The notes below the pieces were generated by a model that saw only the letters and a list, made by a program, of their open reading frames with translations, was not told the DNA's origin and made no database searches. A stretch of 64,000 nt of DNA from an uncultured Alphaproteobacteria bacterium. Its GTDB lineage: Bacteria; Pseudomonadota; Alphaproteobacteria; Rhizobiales; Rhizobiaceae. The DNA lies in assembly GCA_929200315.1 (NCBI GenBank), contig CAKMZB010000004.1, forward strand, positions 133,726 through 197,725, in the 5' to 3' direction. The position numbers were made by a program, and so were the translations under genes. Below are positions 1-7,875 of this stretch, piece by piece; position 1 is the stretch's first letter, and every line of letters starts with the position of its first letter.

Positions 1-213
1 TTCGCCTATTCCCGCAACCCAATCTATCTCGCCAACGTGCTGCTTACGGCTGGTCTTGGGCTAGCGCTGAACAACCGTTGGCTGCTGCTTCTGGCGGTGC
101 TGCTGTGGTTTGCTCTGCTCGACCTCGCAATCAAACGCGAAGAGGAGCATATGGCGGCGAAATTTGGTGAAGCGTGGGACGCCTACACTGCCAAGGTACG
201 TCGCTGGATCTAA
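1..213 (+). CDS. Isoprenylcysteine carboxyl methyltransferase-like protein, C-terminal fragment
   Basis: This is the last 70 codons of a gene that begins before the window. The reading frame opens at base 1 and ends with TAA at 211-213. It carries the pattern SRNPIYLANV, then a hydrophobic segment, then REEEHMAAKFGEAWDAY and VRRWI. These match the C-terminal part of the ICMT/PEMT family of small integral-membrane methyltransferases, where the Arg-Asn-Pro and paired Glu residues lie in the cofactor-binding region. The substrate cannot be told; bacterial members are usually annotated only as isoprenylcysteine methyltransferase family proteins. It converges on the MerR gene with a 3-bp gap. Confidence 0.75.
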   Translation, partial: FAYSRNPIYLANVLLTAGLGLALNNRWLLLLAVLLWFALLDLAIKREEEHMAAKFGEAWDAYTAKVRRWI

Positions 214-216
214 GTT

Positions 217-603
217 TTAGGTGGAAACACCAAGCTCGGCGAGGCGCTCAAAACAGTTCTCTTCTGCCGCATCCATCTCCGCTATGGATTCTTCAAGGTC
301 CTTGCGCTTCTGCTCAAGTTCGGCGCGCTTTTCCTTGATGGAGGCGATCATAGAGCGAAGCTGCTTAGCCTCCCCCGATGGGGCCTTGTACATCTGGATG
401 ATCTCGCGGATCTCAGCGATCGAAAACCCAAGCCGCTTTCCGCGCAGGATCTGCGCCAGCAGCATGCGGTCTGAGGGACGAAAAAGCCGCGTTCTGCCGC
501 GCCGAACGGGCTTTATGAGGCCTTCATCCTCATAAAAGCGCACCGTGCGGGTGGAAATGCCGAATTCCCGCGTCAATTCAGTGATTGTATAGAATTCGTT
601 CAC
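217..603 (-). CDS. MerR family transcriptional regulator
   Basis: A 128-residue MerR-type regulator. The N-terminal winged helix-turn-helix covers about residues 3-72 (FYTITELTREFGISTRTVRFYEDEGL is the HTH plus wing entry), followed by a coiled-coil dimerisation helix of about residues 75-115 rich in Lys and Glu. No metal-binding cysteine cluster is visible apart from one Cys near the end, so a metal sensor is unlikely. The domain resembles the LiuR-like group that controls branched-chain amino acid or fatty acid catabolism, but that is an inference. I chose the GTG at 601-603 because a GAAGAGG Shine-Dalgarno sequence lies 6-7 nt before it and the protein then starts right at the HTH; an upstream ATG at 645 would add 14 unconserved residues. 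It lies 53 bp downstream of mgtE on the same strand. Confidence 0.85.
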   Translation of the reverse strand: MNEFYTITELTREFGISTRTVRFYEDEGLIKPVRRGRTRLFRPSDRMLLAQILRGKRLGFSIAEIREIIQMYKAPSGEAKQLRSMIASIKEKRAELEQKRKDLEESIAEMDAAEENCFERLAELGVST

Positions 604-656
604 GGCAAACCTCTTCAAACCCTTGAAGATGTTCAAACACAGCATTTACGTAAAAG

Positions 657-2060
657 TCAAATACCGAACCACCAGGCCGCCAGACCCAGAAAGGCGAAAA
701 AGCCGACAACATCCGTGACCGTAGTAACAAAAGTGCCAGATGCGATGGCCGGATCAGCCCCCATTTTATTGAGGCCAATGGGGATAAGAATCCCAGCTGC
801 CGCAGCGCTCACCATGTTCACAATCATGGCAATCGCAATCACCACGCCAAGCTCCGGCTCGCCAAACCAGAGGGTGGCAACGATACCCACCACAACGGCA
901 AAAACAGCGCCGTTTGCAAAACCAACCTGCAATTCCTTCTTCACAATGGAGCGGGTGTTGTAGCTGTCGAGCTCCTTCTCCGAAATCGCGCGGACGGCAA
1001 CCGTCATGGTCTGTGTTCCCGCATTGCCGCCCATGGAGGCGACGATGGGCATCAGCACGGCAAGCGCCACCATCTGAGAAATGGTCGCATCAAAAGCGCC
1101 GATGACGAGGGATGCGAGGATCGCCGTCGCAAGGTTTACACTCAGCCAGCCAATTCGGGAGCGCGCGATCTGGCGCACCGAATCCGACAACTCTTCGTCC
1201 CCCACCCCGGCAAGACGGCGAATGTCCTCAGCCGCCTCTTCCTGAATGACGTCAACAACATCATCAATGGTGAGCACGCCAACGAGTCGCTCGTTCTCGT
1301 CCACCACAGGGGCGGAGAGAAGATCATATTGCTCAAAAATCCGCGCCGCTTCTTCCTGATCGAGCAGTGCCGGGACCGGGTGGGAATTGGTGTCATGGAT
1401 CGTGTCCACGGCCACGTCCCGCCCTGCGCGCAGAAGCATGTCGAGGGAGAGAGAACCGGTGAGGCGGAAGGTCGGATCAACCGTGAAAATCTGCGAAAAA
1501 CGCTCCGGCAGATCATCATCAGCGCGAATGTAATCAATGGTCTGCCCAACGGTCCAGAAGGGCGGGACGGCGATATATTCGGTCGCCATGCGGCGACCAG
1601 CAGATTCATCAGGATAGTCGAGCGAGCGGCGAAGGCGCACCCGGTCCTGAAACGGAATGCGCTCCAGGATCGCTTCCCGGTCGCCCTCTTCGAGGTCTTC
1701 AAGCAGATAGACGGCGTCATCCGATTCCATCTCCCGCATGCCTTCGGCAACGCGCTCATCGGGCAGTTCATCGATAATCGCGGTGCGGATCGCCTCGTCG
1801 ACTTCCGTAAGCGCGGCAAAGTCGAACAAGTCGCCAGCGAGTTCCACCAAAGCGGCACGCTCGGTCTCGTCGATCGCTTCAATAATGTCGGCAACTTCGG
1901 ATTCGTGCAGGTCCGCCAGCACCTCGCGCAGAGATTGCTTGTCCTGCGCCTCAATTGCACCTTCCACCGCCTCGACGATGGACGAACGCACTTCCCCGCT
2001 GTCAGCGTAAATCGTGGCTTCGTTCTCCACGATGTCGTCGGAAACGGCGTCTTCGCTCAT
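657..2060 (-). CDS. mgtE: Magnesium transporter MgtE
   Basis: A full-length 467-residue MgtE. It is an inner-membrane Mg2+-selective channel gated by cytosolic magnesium. Domains in order: a MgtE_N superhelical domain (about residues 40-155, with repeated acidic helices such as LEDLEEGDREAILERI), a pair of CBS domains (about 155-285), a connecting helix, and a five-helix transmembrane pore domain (about 305-467). The pore signature MGGNAGTQ is present. Length and domain order are normal for the family. The gene starts 119 bp below the tRNA-Leu gene; the following MerR gene may be cotranscribed. No M-box riboswitch could be recognised upstream. Confidence 0.96.
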   Translation of the reverse strand: MSEDAVSDDIVENEATIYADSGEVRSSIVEAVEGAIEAQDKQSLREVLADLHESEVADIIEAIDETERAALVELAGDLFDFAALTEVDEAIRTAIIDELPDERVAEGMREMESDDAVYLLEDLEEGDREAILERIPFQDRVRLRRSLDYPDESAGRRMATEYIAVPPFWTVGQTIDYIRADDDLPERFSQIFTVDPTFRLTGSLSLDMLLRAGRDVAVDTIHDTNSHPVPALLDQEEAARIFEQYDLLSAPVVDENERLVGVLTIDDVVDVIQEEAAEDIRRLAGVGDEELSDSVRQIARSRIGWLSVNLATAILASLVIGAFDATISQMVALAVLMPIVASMGGNAGTQTMTVAVRAISEKELDSYNTRSIVKKELQVGFANGAVFAVVVGIVATLWFGEPELGVVIAIAMIVNMVSAAAAGILIPIGLNKMGADPAIASGTFVTTVTDVVGFFAFLGLAAWWFGI

Positions 2061-2179
2061 ACGAAAAACTTTACGGCAAGGCGGGTCCGGGCACTGGCAG
2101 GACTATCACAGGGCATGGCGAGGCCCAAACGCAACCACGACGGTGGGGCGGCTGCCTGATCCGGCATTGTCAAAAGAAA

Positions 2180-2266
2180 TGGTGCGGCCGAGAAGACTCG
2201 AACTTCCACGGGTGTTACCCCACAGCGACCTCAACGCTGCGCGTCTACCAGTTCCGCCACGGCCGC
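2180..2266 (-). tRNA. tRNA-Leu (anticodon GAG)
   Basis: An 87-nt class II tRNA. The acceptor stem is GCGGCCG paired with CGGCCGC, followed by discriminator A and an encoded CCA (2180-2182). The anticodon stem CAGCG/CGCTG encloses loop TTGAGGT, giving anticodon GAG. A long variable arm follows and the T loop is TTCGAGT. It reads CUC and CUU codons. It is transcribed away from lipB; the T-rich stretch just downstream on its strand (TTTCTTTT) may help termination. Confidence 0.97.
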
Positions 2267-2378
2267 ACTTGCCAGGGTCGTTTCACTGGTGCGGGCGGTG
2301 CCTAACAAAGCTGCGCTTTGCACACAAGCACATTCGCAATGCCTTGAGCCGAATCTCTCCATGCGGCACAGCAGTGCC

Positions 2379-3071
2379 ATGAACATTGCACGTTCCACCC
2401 TGCCGTCCACCTTCCGCCCCGCAACGGAAACGCCTCCTGTGCGATGGACCAGTTCGGCTGGGATGACCGGCTATGAGGACGCTGTGGCCGAGATGGAGCG
2501 GGAGGCTGCAGCAATCGCACGCGGGGAAGCGGCAGAGCGCATTTGGCTGGTGGAGCATCCACCGCTTTACACGGCAGGTACGTCATCAAAGGATGCAGAC
2601 CTCGTTGCGCCGGACCGCTTTCCCGTCTTCCAGACCGGGCGTGGCGGGCAATACACCTATCATGGGCCGGGCCAGCGTGTGGCCTATACGATGCTCAACC
2701 TCTCCCGTCGTCAACAGGATGTGCGGGCTTACGTCGCGGCGCTGGAGGAGTGGATCATCAAGACACTTGCCACGTTCAACGTGCGCGGCGAGCGGCGTGA
2801 GGACCGCGTTGGTGTGTGGGTTGAGCGACCGGAACGTGGAGGTGAAGACAAGATCGCAGCCATCGGTGTGAAGCTGCGCAAATGGGTGAGCTTCCACGGT
2901 ATTTCCATCAATGTGGAACCGAACCTTGAGCATTTTGGCGGCATTGTGCCCTGCGGCGTGCGCGAGCATGGCGTGACCAGCCTCGTTGACCTCGGCCTGC
3001 CGGTGACGATGGACGATCTCGACCTGGCGCTGCGGCAGAGCTTTGAGGAGATTTTCGGGCCGACGACCTAA
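2379..3071 (+). CDS. lipB: Lipoyl(octanoyl) transferase LipB
   Basis: LipB moves octanoate from octanoyl-ACP to lipoyl domains of 2-oxoacid dehydrogenases and the glycine cleavage H protein in the cytosol, the first step of endogenous lipoylation. Visible family motifs are [12 protein letters not shown] (about residues 88-99), KIAAIG with the conserved Lys (about 158), SFHG, and IVPCGV with the catalytic Cys (about 192). With the ATG at 2379 the protein has 230 residues, normal for alphaproteobacteria. In-frame starts at 2289 and 2361 would add an unconserved extension; the Shine-Dalgarno signal is weak for all three, so the start is uncertain. Its stop codon overlaps that of the convergent mobA-like gene in the sequence CTAA. 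Confidence 0.95.
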   Translation: MNIARSTLPSTFRPATETPPVRWTSSAGMTGYEDAVAEMEREAAAIARGEAAERIWLVEHPPLYTAGTSSKDADLVAPDRFPVFQTGRGGQYTYHGPGQRVAYTMLNLSRRQQDVRAYVAALEEWIIKTLATFNVRGERREDRVGVWVERPERGGEDKIAAIGVKLRKWVSFHGISINVEPNLEHFGGIVPCGVREHGVTSLVDLGLPVTMDDLDLALRQSFEEIFGPTT

Positions 3072-3628
3072 GAGCTTTGGGCAAAGGCGTCCGGCGTATC
3101 GAAATCACGGGATGCAACAAGGCCGATCTCCACGGTGATGGGGTTTTCTCTACGCAAAATCTCGCGCCCGCCTTCATCGCGTTCCAAAGCCGTGAGCGCA
3201 CTTCTCAGTCTTGCTGGAAAAAACACCGGATGACCGCGGCGCCCATCTTCGCCACTTGCGATCACCGGACGATCTGATTCTGCCTTGGCCAGGATCGCGT
3301 TAACGTGGCCCGCCTCGATCAACGGCATGTCGCCGAGCAGAACCATCATGTTGGCCCCCTCCTCTACCACCGCGACACCTGCAGAAAGGCTCGCGCCCAT
3401 GCCCGCTTCGTAATTTTCGGCATGGACGGCCGTGAGCTCCGGCGCGATAGCGCGGACAGCTTCGGCCTCGTGGCCCGTCACGAGCAGCAGATCATCAAGA
3501 TCACTCTCCAACGCCGCGTCCACCGCGTGGCGCAGGAGCGGTTTTCCCTGCCATTTAGTCAGCAACTTGTTGGCCTCTCCCATGCGGCGGGAAAGGCCCG
3601 CAGCGAGAATGATACCGGTTGTGCTCAC
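3068..3628 (-). CDS. MobA/MocA-like molybdenum cofactor nucleotidyltransferase
   Basis: A 186-residue nucleotidyltransferase of the MobA/MocA type. The N-terminal signature [19 protein letters not shown] is the NTP-binding loop, LLGDMPLI holds the metal-binding Asp, and GRRGHPVFF is the usual substrate-side motif. Family members transfer GMP or CMP to molybdopterin to make MGD or MCD, the cofactor form used by molybdenum hydroxylases. The start is GTG at 3626-3628, overlapping the stop of the upstream gene as GTGA, so translation is probably coupled. In many Rhizobiales this domain is fused behind a MoaB-like domain; here the two are separate. It is last in the cox-type maturation operon. Confidence 0.85.
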   Translation of the reverse strand: MSTTGIILAAGLSRRMGEANKLLTKWQGKPLLRHAVDAALESDLDDLLLVTGHEAEAVRAIAPELTAVHAENYEAGMGASLSAGVAVVEEGANMMVLLGDMPLIEAGHVNAILAKAESDRPVIASGEDGRRGHPVFFPARLRSALTALERDEGGREILRRENPITVEIGLVASRDFDTPDAFAQSS

Positions 3629-4632
3629 GTCTGTTCGCGCGGCTGCGGGCGGTCTTCAGCTTCGATCAGCAATCCACCAACACCGGTACCGAGCCACCAG
3701 TCCTGGTCCACCGGCACATCGCAAACCAGCCGCTCCAGCACCCAGTCAAAACCATTTTTTACCGGCGAGCGCGCACAACCCGGCGCACCGATGATCGTCA
3801 TATCGTCAACCGCACCGAGGAGCAGCAGATTGCCCGGGTCCACCGGCATGCCAAACCGCTCAACACGCCCACCAGGCAGGCTTTCGACAGCACCAGGGAT
3901 CACATCCTGCCGGTCAGTTATTGCTGATGCGCCAAAGACGATGGTGATGTCGGCGTTGCGCACTTGCCCCAAGGCTTCGGCAAGAGCGTTCGTATCATGG
4001 TTGCAAGTTGCATCATGAACGAGCACACATCCGAGCCGCGCAAGTCGGTCTTCCAACACACCCTTTGTCTTCTCCATCACCGAGGCTTTCAGAACCGGGA
4101 GGCGTGTGGCGACCAGCGCGACGCGCTTTTTCCGCGCCGGAGCAAGTGTCATGGCTGGTGCGGTTTGCGGGATCAAAATTGCTTCCGTGACGGCCTTTTG
4201 TGGCACAGCGAAGGGGATGATCTTCACAGTTGCCACCATTCGCCCGGAACGCACGAAGGTGCTGTCTGGCAGGGTTGCAACGGTGATGCCCGGGTCAATG
4301 CTGTTGAGCGCCCGTACGGCAGTTTCGCTTGCCTCAAACACCCCGCCTGGTTCGGCGTAAAGATTGACCCGGCCCGTTCCGGATGGCCCAGCACGCAGAT
4401 GTGGCGCGGCATTCACGAGTGCAACAGCAATGGCCGTGGCCGCTTCATTCTCGCCGGAATCATCGGCGTCGAGGTGTGCAGCGATGACGTGATCGGTCCC
4501 GGCAGCTTCCAGATTGGCGATATCCTCGCATGTCAGCACCAAACCCTTGCGCAGCCGCTTGCCATTCGCGTCCAACGAATGGGCGAGCACCGCGCCAAGA
4601 GCGCCGCTGAGCGGAATGGAGCCGAATTTCAT
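3625..4632 (-). CDS. Molybdopterin-binding (MoaB/MogA-domain) protein
   Basis: A 335-residue protein whose second half is a MoaB/MogA-like molybdopterin-binding domain: IVFGASAITDRQDVIP, then GMPVDPGNLL and IIGAPGCARSPVKNGFDWV. The first half (about residues 1-150) resembles the N-terminal region of the molybdopterin-binding/glycosyltransferase proteins found with XdhC. The likely role is handling the molybdenum cofactor before insertion into a hydroxylase. The ATG at 4630-4632 overlaps the stop of the XdhC gene (ATGA); an upstream in-frame ATG at 4821 lies inside that gene and gives non-homologous sequence. The stop overlaps the next start as GTGA. Confidence 0.85.
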   Translation of the reverse strand: MKFGSIPLSGALGAVLAHSLDANGKRLRKGLVLTCEDIANLEAAGTDHVIAAHLDADDSGENEAATAIAVALVNAAPHLRAGPSGTGRVNLYAEPGGVFEASETAVRALNSIDPGITVATLPDSTFVRSGRMVATVKIIPFAVPQKAVTEAILIPQTAPAMTLAPARKKRVALVATRLPVLKASVMEKTKGVLEDRLARLGCVLVHDATCNHDTNALAEALGQVRNADITIVFGASAITDRQDVIPGAVESLPGGRVERFGMPVDPGNLLLLGAVDDMTIIGAPGCARSPVKNGFDWVLERLVCDVPVDQDWWLGTGVGGLLIEAEDRPQPREQT

Positions 4633-5288
4633 GTGCGCTGCGCTTCGATGATCTGCGCCAAGACGGCGACGGCAATTTCCGCCGGTCCCGCCGCACCAAT
4701 GTCGAGACCGATGGGCGCGCAGATGCGCTCTAATGAGGCTTCCGAAACGCCCCGTTCCTTCAACCGCGCGGCGCGTTTGGCATTGGTTTTGCGGCTCCCC
4801 AAAGCGCCGACATAAAAACACTGCGCCTCCAGCGCTGCGACAAGCGCGTCGTCATCAATCTTCGGATCATGGGTCAGCGCGGCAAGCGCCGTCCAGCGGT
4901 CCAGTGGTCGTTCTGCGAGCACCTCGGTCGGCCATTCGGCGAGACATTCTACGCCCGCGAACCGCTCCGGCGTCGCGAAAGCCGAGCGCGGGTCTATGAT
5001 GGTGACATCCAGCCCGCAGGATTGCGCCATCGGGTAGAGCGCCTGGCTGATATGCACGGCGCCAATGATCACCAGTCGAGCCGATGGCATATGCAGGCGC
5101 GCGAAGGTCGTCTGGTCCAGCATGCCGGACTGACCGGAACGGAACCGCGCCGCGAGTGCTTCGCTATGGGTGTGATCCTCACCCTGCCCAACAAGGCTTT
5201 GCGCGCCGCTCTCCAGATCACTCACCACGGCAACGGCTTCGCGGGCGGCGCGGCGACGGTTCAGCTCTGCAAGAATATCCGGTGTCAT
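4629..5288 (-). CDS. XdhC family protein, Rossmann (C-terminal) domain
   Basis: A 219-residue protein equal to the C-terminal NAD-binding half of XdhC/CoxF/CoxI. The Rossmann entry is LVIIGAVHISQAL followed by VTIIDPRSAF; AALTHDPKIDDDAL and YVGALGSRKTNAKR are family blocks. XdhC-type chaperones bind molybdenum cofactor, promote its sulfuration and deliver it to xanthine dehydrogenase or CO dehydrogenase-like enzymes. The nucleotide loop reads GAVHIS rather than the GAGHVG common in classical XdhC. Start ATG at 5286-5288 overlaps the previous stop (ATGA). Together with the 106-residue protein upstream it makes one complete XdhC split in two. Confidence 0.88.
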   Translation of the reverse strand: MTPDILAELNRRRAAREAVAVVSDLESGAQSLVGQGEDHTHSEALAARFRSGQSGMLDQTTFARLHMPSARLVIIGAVHISQALYPMAQSCGLDVTIIDPRSAFATPERFAGVECLAEWPTEVLAERPLDRWTALAALTHDPKIDDDALVAALEAQCFYVGALGSRKTNAKRAARLKERGVSEASLERICAPIGLDIGAAGPAEIAVAVLAQIIEAQRT

Positions 5289-5605
5289 TTGGCGAGCGGC
5301 TCCACGAAGACGCGGATCTGCCCGCCGCAAGACAGGCCTACCTCCCAGGCCGTCTCATCGGCAACGCCGAATTCCAGCATCTGCGGTTTACCCGTCTCAA
5401 TCACCTCAACGGCCTCAGCCACCACGGCCCCCTCGACGCAGCCGCCGGAGACCGAACCTTCAAAATTACCCTTCTCATCGATCACCAGATGAGAGCCCGT
5501 GGGGCGTGGTGCGGAGCCCCAGGTCTGCACCACGGTGGCCAGCGCGAGGCGTCTGCCCTCGTCCACCCAACGCTCGGCAATCATCAATGTGTCGTCGCCA
5601 GCCAT
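5285..5605 (-). CDS. XdhC family protein, N-terminal (XdhC_CoxI) domain
   Basis: A 106-residue protein containing only the XdhC_CoxI domain. Diagnostic stretches are ATVVQTWGSAPRPTGSHLVI and GSVSGGCVEGAVV, which hold the conserved Gly-Gly-Cys thought to bind molybdenum cofactor. It pairs with the following gene (4-nt ATGA overlap) to supply both halves of an XdhC/CoxF chaperone. The start overlaps the end of coxE by 22 nt, so all these genes are probably translated from one mRNA. Split XdhC proteins of this kind are common in Rhizobiales. Confidence 0.9.
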   Translation of the reverse strand: MAGDDTLMIAERWVDEGRRLALATVVQTWGSAPRPTGSHLVIDEKGNFEGSVSGGCVEGAVVAEAVEVIETGKPQMLEFGVADETAWEVGLSCGGQIRVFVEPLAK

Positions 5606-6831
5606 GATCTGTCCTTTCCAAAATTGCTCTTTCGCAGGTTTCTTGCAGGCGCGTTCAAGATGTCCGTCAAATCCGTCAGCGCGGCAAGGGAATGAACCGC
5701 ACGGAAATCATCAACATGGGGCAGCATAGCGCGAACGCCAGCCGCTCGAGGTTCAAAACCATCGAAACGCAAGAGCGGGTTCAGCCAGATCAACCGACGG
5801 CAGGAGCGTGACAGCCGCTCAATCTCCCGCCCCAACTCCTCCAGCGCATCCGCTCCACCGTCACGCTCCAACCCGTCGGTGATGAGCAGAACCGTCGCCC
5901 CCTGCCCCAGCACACGGCGGCTCCAGAGGCGGTTGAACTGGTGCAACGTCACGCCGATCCGCGTGCCACCTTCCCAATCCGGCACGAGGCCGGCGACCTC
6001 TTCAAGCGCCTCGTCGGGGTCTTTGCGCTTCAGTGCACGAGTTACGTTGGTCAGTCGGGTGCCAAAAAGGAAGACATGGACCCGCTTGCGCCGTTCGGAG
6101 AGCGCATGGAGATAATGCAGGAAAATGCGGCTATATTGGCTCATGGAACCGGAAATATCGGCCAGCACCACGAGCGGCGGCTGGACGATGCGCCTGGCGC
6201 GAAACTGCGGCAGCATCAGGTCTCCGCCCGAGGCCATGGCCTTGCGCATCACCCCGCGGGCATCAAACACCGCGCCCTTTGGATCGGAGCGGGTCCGGCG
6301 GATGCGGATCACATCCTGCGGCATGGCCAAGCGGGCGAGAGCGCGGCGAGCTTCCGCCATTTCAGCAACGCTCATCTGCGCAAAATCCTTCTCACGCAGC
6401 ACCTCCTTGCCGCTCATGGTGAAGGACGCATCGACCTCGATCTGCGGCTGAGGCGCCTGCTCCTCCCGCTCAGCACCTTGGAAAAGGGCTTCTGCGACGC
6501 GGCTCGCTCCAGCTTTTGATTTTTCCTTGATCTCACGCGGATCGGCCATCGGTGAGAACATGGCGATCATCTTTTCCACTAAGTCGCGCGAGCGCCAGAA
6601 AAGCTGGAAGGCTTCGTGAAAAACTGCACTGTCCTCACGGCGCTGCACCAACACGCAGTGGAGCGTCCAATAGAGATCATCGCGGCCGCCAATTCCGGCA
6701 GCTTCCACGGCGCGCACGGCATCCACAACGGCAGAGGGGCCAAGGCGCAAACCTGCATCGCGCAGGGTTCGTGCGAAATAGGCGATGTTGTCGACGAGCC
6801 GCCCACTCTTCGCTTCTACCGTCGCCTCCAT
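5584..6831 (-). CDS. coxE: VWA domain protein, CoxE type
   Basis: A 415-residue CoxE-like protein with a C-terminal von Willebrand A domain. The metal-ion-dependent adhesion site begins DISGSMSQYS at about residue 225; VLLITDGLERDGG follows later. The N-terminal half is helical and charged. CoxE works with the MoxR-type ATPase CoxD: in carboxydotrophs the pair helps to mature the Cu-S-Mo centre of form I CO dehydrogenase, and homologues serve other molybdenum hydroxylases. The ATG at 6829-6831 overlaps the coxD stop by one base (TGATG), so coupling is likely. Confidence 0.88.
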   Translation of the reverse strand: MEATVEAKSGRLVDNIAYFARTLRDAGLRLGPSAVVDAVRAVEAAGIGGRDDLYWTLHCVLVQRREDSAVFHEAFQLFWRSRDLVEKMIAMFSPMADPREIKEKSKAGASRVAEALFQGAEREEQAPQPQIEVDASFTMSGKEVLREKDFAQMSVAEMAEARRALARLAMPQDVIRIRRTRSDPKGAVFDARGVMRKAMASGGDLMLPQFRARRIVQPPLVVLADISGSMSQYSRIFLHYLHALSERRKRVHVFLFGTRLTNVTRALKRKDPDEALEEVAGLVPDWEGGTRIGVTLHQFNRLWSRRVLGQGATVLLITDGLERDGGADALEELGREIERLSRSCRRLIWLNPLLRFDGFEPRAAGVRAMLPHVDDFRAVHSLAALTDLTDILNAPARNLRKSNFGKDRSWLATTH

Positions 6832-7742
6832 CAGATGGCAGGCGCCAGCTCGGCGCTGGCTTTCGATTTCGCTTCCTTCAGGATCGCCGCAGCCTCTCCG
6901 CCGGAAATTGCGGCAATGTCGTCTTGGTATTTCAGCAGCACCCCAAGCGTGTCCGACACCGCCTGCGGATCGAGGGCGATGCGGTCAAGCTCCATCAACG
7001 CGGTCGCCCAATCGATGGTTTCGGCAACGCCGGGGTTCTTGAAGAGGTCTTTGGTGCGCAAGGTCTGCACATAGGCCACCACCTCTTCTGATAGCGTTTC
7101 GGGCGCGCCGGGTACTTTTGCGGCGAGGATCGCTAGCTCCCGCTCGGCGCTTGGATAATCCACCCAGTGATAAAGACAGCGTCGCTTCAGCGCGTCGTGG
7201 ATTTCCCGCGTCCGGTTGGTGGTGATGATCACAATGGGCGGTTCCTCCGCCTTCACCGTGCCCATTTCCGGTATTGTCAACTGAAAATCCGACAGCACCT
7301 CAAGCAGAAAGGCCTCGAAGGCCTCGTCTGTGCGGTCAAGCTCGTCGATCAGCAGCACACAGCGCCCGCCATTTTCTTCCAGCGCGCGGAGCAACGGACG
7401 GCGGACCAAAAACCTGTCGGAAAAGACATCCGCTTTCTCTCCACTCCCCGCAGCTTCGCTCTGGCGGATTTCCACCATTTGCGCAGCGTAGTTCCACTCA
7501 TAAACAGCCGAGGAAATATCGAGACCTTCATAGCATTGGAGGCGGATCAGCGGTCGGTCGAGGCTCTCGGCCAGAACCTTGGCAATCTCCGTTTTCCCAA
7601 CCCCCGCTTCGCCCTCCAGAAAGAGCGGTCGCCCCATCTTCAGCGCGAGATAGAGCACCGTCGCAAGCGAGCGATCCGCGACATAACCGCCCTTGGCAAG
7701 CAAGTCTTCGGTGGTGTCGATAGAGGTGGGAAGTGAGGTCAC
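6831..7742 (-). CDS. coxD: MoxR family AAA ATPase, CoxD type
   Basis: A 303-residue MoxR/CoxD ATPase. Walker A is GEAGVGKT (about residues 44-51), Walker B is VLLIDELDRTDE, sensor 1 is IVIITTNRTREIHDALKRR with the Arg finger region, and a C-terminal lid follows. MoxR ATPases act with VWA partners, here CoxE directly downstream, as chaperones for metal-centre assembly. The start is a GTG at 7740-7742; there is no earlier start that keeps the normal N-terminus. It is the first gene of a six-gene operon (7742 down to 3068), divergent from the M20 peptidase with 133 bp between them, where the promoter must lie; I could not place it with confidence. Confidence 0.9.
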   Translation of the reverse strand: MTSLPTSIDTTEDLLAKGGYVADRSLATVLYLALKMGRPLFLEGEAGVGKTEIAKVLAESLDRPLIRLQCYEGLDISSAVYEWNYAAQMVEIRQSEAAGSGEKADVFSDRFLVRRPLLRALEENGGRCVLLIDELDRTDEAFEAFLLEVLSDFQLTIPEMGTVKAEEPPIVIITTNRTREIHDALKRRCLYHWVDYPSAERELAILAAKVPGAPETLSEEVVAYVQTLRTKDLFKNPGVAETIDWATALMELDRIALDPQAVSDTLGVLLKYQDDIAAISGGEAAAILKEAKSKASAELAPAI

Positions 7743-7875
7743 AAGCGCGGGTCCGGCGAAGTTTTGTTGAAGCCTAAACGGCCAAGGCGCTGAAAAGAAG
7801 CCTTGGGCGGGTCACGTCCTTGCCATTGTGGCCAAGCTTCCGGCAAAAGTGGCAAACGCCTCGGGGGAATAGACA

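Noticed and set aside
1329-2159. A 276-codon plus-strand frame opposite mgtE
   Set aside because: MgtE on the other strand is complete and conserved; this frame has no motif.
3620-3632. Possible sequencing frameshift splitting a fused MoaB-MobA protein
   Set aside because: The junction is a clean GTGA overlap with an intact N-terminal NTP-binding loop right after the start, and the operon has several other overlaps of the same kind, so a true two-gene state is more likely.
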